From Hydrogenophaga crassostreae (GTDB lineage: Bacteria; Pseudomonadota; Gammaproteobacteria; Burkholderiales; Burkholderiaceae_C), in NCBI RefSeq assembly GCF_001761385.1, contig NZ_CP017476.1, positions 4,701,501 to 4,765,500 on the forward strand: DNA of 64,000 nucleotides. The letters run 5' to 3'. Both the position numbers and the translations under genes were made by a program. Below the pieces are notes generated by a model. It worked only from the letters and a program-made list of their open reading frames with translations. It was not told the origin of the DNA and ran no database searches. Shown here in pieces: positions 60,831-64,000 of this stretch (its first letter is position 1; every line of letters starts with the position of its first letter).

Positions 60831-61205
60831 ATGAACCCGCCAACTTCAACCCCAACGCCGCCCGCCAAGAGCGGCGGCCAAGCGCTGTTCGCCGGCGCAC
60901 TGGCGGCGGTGTTCGCCTCCGCGTGCTGCCTGGGACCGCTGGTCCTGATACTGGCAGGCATCTCGGGCGCCTGGATTGCCCACCTGACAGCGCTGGAGCC
61001 TTACCAACCCATCTTTCTGGGCGCGGCCGTGGTCGCGCTCTGCTTTGCTGCCCGCCAGATCTGGCGCCCGGCAGCCGCCTGCGAGCCCGGCCAGGCCTGC
61101 GCAACGCCCATGGGCCAGCGCATCTACAAAACGTTGTTCGGCCTGGTTGTGTTGCTGCTCATCGCTGCCATGGGGTTCCCGCTGATCGCCCCCTGGTTTT
61201 ACTGA
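60831..61205 (+). CDS. merT: MerT mercuric ion transporter
   Basis: A 124-residue inner-membrane protein with three hydrophobic helices. The first carries the vicinal Cys pair in SACCLGPLVLILAG that takes Hg(II) from MerP. A cytoplasmic loop has a second pair (ACEPGQACATP). It moves mercury into the cell. Directly after the mer promoter and followed by merP. Confidence 0.93.
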   Translation: MNPPTSTPTPPAKSGGQALFAGALAAVFASACCLGPLVLILAGISGAWIAHLTALEPYQPIFLGAAVVALCFAARQIWRPAAACEPGQACATPMGQRIYKTLFGLVVLLLIAAMGFPLIAPWFY

Positions 61206-61238
61206 GAAACCTTGGCGCCACACCGAAAAGGACTGCCC

Positions 61239-61523
61239 ATGAAACGACTTGCCCTGATCTGGAGCGCACTGGTGCTGGCTGGCCCCGCCTGGACCGCCCC
61301 GCAAACCCTCACGCTGTCTGTCCCCGGCATGAGCTGCCCCACCTGCCCGATCACCGTCAAGAAAGCATTGATGCAAGTGCCGGGCGTCATCAAAGTGACG
61401 TCTGCCTTCGAACGGCGCGAGACCACCGTGGTATTCGACGACGCCAAAGTCGACCTCTCCACGCTGACACTCGCCACCCGAGAAGCTGGATTTCCCTCGG
61501 CGCCCCGGAGCGCCGACCGATGA
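61239..61523 (+). CDS. merP: MerP periplasmic mercuric-binding protein
   Basis: A 94-residue protein with a signal peptide (MKRLALIWSALVLAGPAWT-AP) and a heavy-metal-associated domain. The metal-binding motif is GMSCPTCPITVKKAL, the GMTCxxC equivalent. It carries Hg(II) to MerT. ATG 61239 gives a normal signal peptide. The stop overlaps the next gene start (ATGA). Confidence 0.94.
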   Translation: MKRLALIWSALVLAGPAWTAPQTLTLSVPGMSCPTCPITVKKALMQVPGVIKVTSAFERRETTVVFDDAKVDLSTLTLATREAGFPSAPRSADR

Positions 61524-61783
61524 CATCCGCCGTTCTTGCGTCCACCCTGACCTGCCCCACCTGCGGCCATGCCAAATCGGAAGTGATGCCCTCAGACGCA
61601 TGCCAATGGTTTTATGAATGCGAGGCCTGCCACGCGCTCTTGCACCCCAAGCCCGGCGATTGCTGCGTGTTTTGCTCCTACGGCACGGTGCCCTGTCCGC
61701 CGATACAACTCGAACCCCTTTCCGGCTGCTGCGCTGCCACACAAGAGCCCCCTGCAGAGAGGCATACCCCGGCGCGCAATTGA
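61520..61783 (+). CDS. GDCCVxC-domain small cysteine-rich protein
   Basis: An 87-residue zinc-ribbon-like protein with the named motif GDCCVFCSYGTVPCPPIQ, plus TCPTCGHAKSEVMP and YECEACHALLHPKPG. It is common downstream of merP in mercury operons; proposed to help handle Hg(II) or other metals, but its mechanism is not known to me. It overlaps merP by four bases and is the last gene of this operon. No merA (mercuric reductase) follows. Confidence 0.85.
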   Translation: MTSAVLASTLTCPTCGHAKSEVMPSDACQWFYECEACHALLHPKPGDCCVFCSYGTVPCPPIQLEPLSGCCAATQEPPAERHTPARN

Positions 61784-61867
61784 CCCAGATCAACGTCCAC
61801 CCAGTCTCTACCCTTGCTGTCTCCTGCGTTGCCCACCGGCGTTGAGTCCCTTGCCCAGAATGGCCGC

Positions 61868-63163
61868 ATGGACTTCGACCACACCCCTCAGGCTCAGGCC
61901 TTGCAACACCGTTTGCTGGACTTCATGGCGCGCTACGTGCTGCCGCACAACGCGGCATGGCACCAGTCGGTGCAGCAAGGCATCTACCCGCCTCCATTTC
62001 TGGAAGACCTCAAGTCTCTGGCGCGTGAAGAGGGCCTGTGGAACCTGTTCCTGCCCGGCCTGCGCGATGACGAGCCTGGCACCCGGCTGAGCAATCTCGA
62101 TTACGCGCCGCTGGCCGAAACCATGGGCCGCCTGCCCTGGGCATCCGAGGTGTTCAACTGCAGCGCGCCCGACACCGGCAACACGGAGCTGCTGCACCGC
62201 TTCGCCACACCAGCGCAGCGCACGTTGTGGCTGGAGCCCTTGCTGAACGGCGAGATCCGCTCGGCCTTCGCCATGTCCGAACCCGACGTGGCCTCGTCCG
62301 ACCCGACCAACCTGCAGACCACCGTCAAACGGGATGACGGCGCTTTGGTGCTCAATGGCCGCAAGTGGTTCATCACCGGCGTGGCCCATCCGAACTGCAA
62401 GCTGCTGATCGTGATGGCACGCAACGCCACCGGGCACGACAACCCCCCCGACAAACACCACGACCACAGCATGTTGCTGCTGCCCCTGGACACCCCCGGC
62501 GTGGAGGTGGTGCGCAACATCCCGGTGGTGCACCACCACGCACCCGAGGGCCACTGCGAAATCGTGTTCCGAAACGTGCGCGTGCCGGTCGACCACCTGC
62601 TCGGCGGCTGGGGTGAAGGTTTTGCCATGGCACAAGCCCGACTGGGGCCGGGCCGTGTGCACCACTGCATGCGCACCATCGGCCAGTGCGAGCTGGCCTT
62701 GGAGCTGGCCAGCGAACGCGCCCTGGAGCGCGAAAGCTTTGGCCGGCATCTGTCGGACTACGCCAACGTACAGGAATGGATCGCCCTGTCGCGCATCGAG
62801 ATCGATCAGGCGCGCCTGCTGGTGCTGCGCTGCGCCTGGTTGCTCGACCATCCCGAACGCACCGGCGTGGCTACCGTGCGTGCGCAGGTGGCCGCCATCA
62901 AGGTGGTGGCCGCCGGTCTGCAAACGCGGGTGATGGACCGAGCCATGCAGATCTTCGGCGCCATGGGCCTGTCGCCCGACACACCACTGGCCTACTTCTG
63001 GACCTGGGGCCGCGCCCTGCATCTGATGGACGGCCCCGACGAAGTCCATCTGCGCAGTGTGGCGCGGCATGAGTTGGCGCAAGCCAAGGAGCGCATGGGC
63101 GCATCGGCGGCCTACTTCACCACGCCGGAGCAACTGCGCACGCCACCCCACCTTTCGGCGTGA
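61868..63163 (+). CDS. Acyl-CoA dehydrogenase
   Basis: A 431-residue FAD enzyme that introduces a trans-2 double bond into an acyl-CoA. Features are EGLWNLFLPGL, the FAD/substrate loop SAFAMSEPDVASSDPTNLQTTV, NGRKWFITGVAHPNCK, ERALERESFGRHLSDYANVQEWIA, and the C-terminal VMDRAMQIFGAMGLSPDTPLAYFW. The length and HHAPEGHCEIVF region resemble the long-chain ACAD10/11-like group. ATG 61868 (MDFDHTPQAQ) is chosen over a TTG at 61814. Single gene after the mer operon. Confidence 0.92.
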   Translation: MDFDHTPQAQALQHRLLDFMARYVLPHNAAWHQSVQQGIYPPPFLEDLKSLAREEGLWNLFLPGLRDDEPGTRLSNLDYAPLAETMGRLPWASEVFNCSAPDTGNTELLHRFATPAQRTLWLEPLLNGEIRSAFAMSEPDVASSDPTNLQTTVKRDDGALVLNGRKWFITGVAHPNCKLLIVMARNATGHDNPPDKHHDHSMLLLPLDTPGVEVVRNIPVVHHHAPEGHCEIVFRNVRVPVDHLLGGWGEGFAMAQARLGPGRVHHCMRTIGQCELALELASERALERESFGRHLSDYANVQEWIALSRIEIDQARLLVLRCAWLLDHPERTGVATVRAQVAAIKVVAAGLQTRVMDRAMQIFGAMGLSPDTPLAYFWTWGRALHLMDGPDEVHLRSVARHELAQAKERMGASAAYFTTPEQLRTPPHLSA

Positions 63164-63262
63164 CGCGTTCAGCGGCCAAACAACACGGTGCATCGTGACG
63201 GGCGCAGAAGGCGACGCGAAGCTACCCGATGTGAACGAACTCACCTACCATGTGCTGGCACC

Positions 63263-63976
63263 ATGAACACCAACCTGCAACCCCGTCACGATGCGCCTTT
63301 GCCCAAAGGCATTCTGGTGGTCGATGACCACGAACTGCTGCGTCTGGGGCTTCGCACACTGGTGCAATCCCATGCACAGGGCAATGGACAGGCAGTGACC
63401 GTTTTTGAGGCCCACAGCCTGCAAGAAGCACTGGCCATGTTTGGCAAAAACGCGACCGCCATCCAGCTGGTGTTGCTTGATCTGCATTTGCCCGATGCCC
63501 ACGGCCTGTCGGGCTTGCGTGCTTTCAAAAGCCAATACCCAGACGCCCATGTGATCGTGCTCTCGGGCTCCAGCGACCCCGGCCTTCAGCGCGACGCGCT
63601 GGCCATGGGCGCCCGCGCTTACCTCACCAAATCGGGCGACCTGGATCAGGTGGTGCACTACATCGCCAGCATGGATCTGCCCAGTCTGCACAAAGCGCCG
63701 AACCCCAGTCCCCAGGAGCAAGCCTTTCCCACCGCTTCGGCAACGGGTGGCGCTCCATTGGCGATGGGCCGCTCTGTCCGCACAACCACGGGCGAGTGGG
63801 TGCAGCTCACGGTGCGACAGGCTCAGGTGCTCGACTGGATCCTGATCGGGTGGTCCAACCGCCAGATTGCCGACCATGCCAAGCTCAGCGAAGGCACGGT
63901 GAAAAACCACGTCTCCACCCTGCTGCTGACGTTGGGCGCGCGCTCGCGGGCCCAGCTCATCAGCCAATTGCGTTGA
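63263..63976 (+). CDS. LuxR-type response regulator (orphan)
   Basis: A 237-residue response regulator. The receiver has VVDDHELLRLGL, phospho-acceptor Asp73 (LVLLDLHLPDAHG) and Lys in YLTKSGD. The C-terminal helix-turn-helix is LTVRQAQVLDWILIGWSNRQIADHAKLSEGTVKNHVS. A long linker (residues 140-170) is Pro/Ser-rich. No sensor kinase is within the window; its partner may lie just beyond. ATG 63263 is the first good start after a poor upstream reading. Confidence 0.9.
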   Translation: MNTNLQPRHDAPLPKGILVVDDHELLRLGLRTLVQSHAQGNGQAVTVFEAHSLQEALAMFGKNATAIQLVLLDLHLPDAHGLSGLRAFKSQYPDAHVIVLSGSSDPGLQRDALAMGARAYLTKSGDLDQVVHYIASMDLPSLHKAPNPSPQEQAFPTASATGGAPLAMGRSVRTTTGEWVQLTVRQAQVLDWILIGWSNRQIADHAKLSEGTVKNHVSTLLLTLGARSRAQLISQLR

Positions 63977-64000
63977 CCACACAAGTCGCTGCCACGGGCG

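Overview
The window is a GC-rich (by eye roughly 60-65 %), densely coded bacterial chromosome segment. Gene content and protein style point to a betaproteobacterium of the Comamonadaceae (Hydrogenophaga, Acidovorax or a relative): class I PHA synthase beside FabI, a MaoC-Pta fusion and AckA, a CYP199-type P450 operon, gentisate catabolism, narK-narK-narGHJI with narXL, and the family's typical hairpin-rich intergenic repeats. I see no rRNA, tRNA, CRISPR array, prophage or intact insertion sequence.

Layout. 0-1.3 kb: the 3' end of an unknown gene, a small unknown protein, a DUF1059 protein and a decayed GyrI-like gene. 1.36-4.9 kb (minus strand): pyruvate kinase, an alpha/beta-hydrolase lipoprotein and class II aldolase; GTTAC direct repeats lie upstream of both glycolytic genes. 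5.4-11.2 kb (plus): phaC, fabI, MaoC-Pta fusion, ackA and a small exported protein. 11.5-19.5 kb (plus): one long operon with a branched-chain-type ABC importer, a CYP199-like P450, its [2Fe-2S] ferredoxin, a MarR regulator and an FAD ferredoxin reductase. A perfect 22-bp palindrome sits on its promoter. 19.6-26 kb: mixed housekeeping and stress genes (YghU-like GST, glutamine-synthetase-like ligase, MarR, SelO, MOSC protein, Tat-exported protein). 26-28.6 kb (plus): gentisate ring-cleavage operon behind a 34-bp near-palindrome.

28.6-50.7 kb, all on the minus strand, is dominated by low-oxygen and nitrogen-oxide functions: narX, narL, two NarK transporters, narGHJI, a parvulin-type isomerase, carbonic anhydrase, B12-dependent ribonucleotide reductase, NnrS, a nitroreductase, a hemerythrin gene interrupted by an in-frame TAG, and a hemerythrin/HD-GYP fusion. 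50.7-54 kb adds ferredoxin, CcoG, NsrR and the NO-damage repair protein YtfE/RIC. 54-60.3 kb (plus) carries ubiU, ubiV, a hemolysin III-family membrane protein, ubiT, a DGC-domain protein, ubiX and ubiD: the oxygen-independent ubiquinone pathway together with its decarboxylation module. An array of five ~117-bp tandem repeats separates ubiU from ubiV. 60.3-61.8 kb is a short mercury operon (merR, merT, merP, GDCCVxC protein) with no merA in view. The window closes with an acyl-CoA dehydrogenase and an orphan LuxR-type response regulator.

How it fits together: FNR-type boxes before narK1 and ubiU, and NsrR-type boxes before ytfE and between narX and the ferredoxin gene, suggest that nitrate respiration, anaerobic quinone synthesis and NO defence are regulated together. 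The aromatic modules (P450 demethylase-like operon, gentisate operon) would feed central metabolism and the quinone pool. The strongest candidates for something undescribed are the self-contained P450/importer/MarR operon, the ubiUV-hlyIII-ubiT-DGC-ubiXD cluster with its repeat array, and the hemerythrin-HD-GYP sensor next to a nonsense-interrupted hemerythrin.
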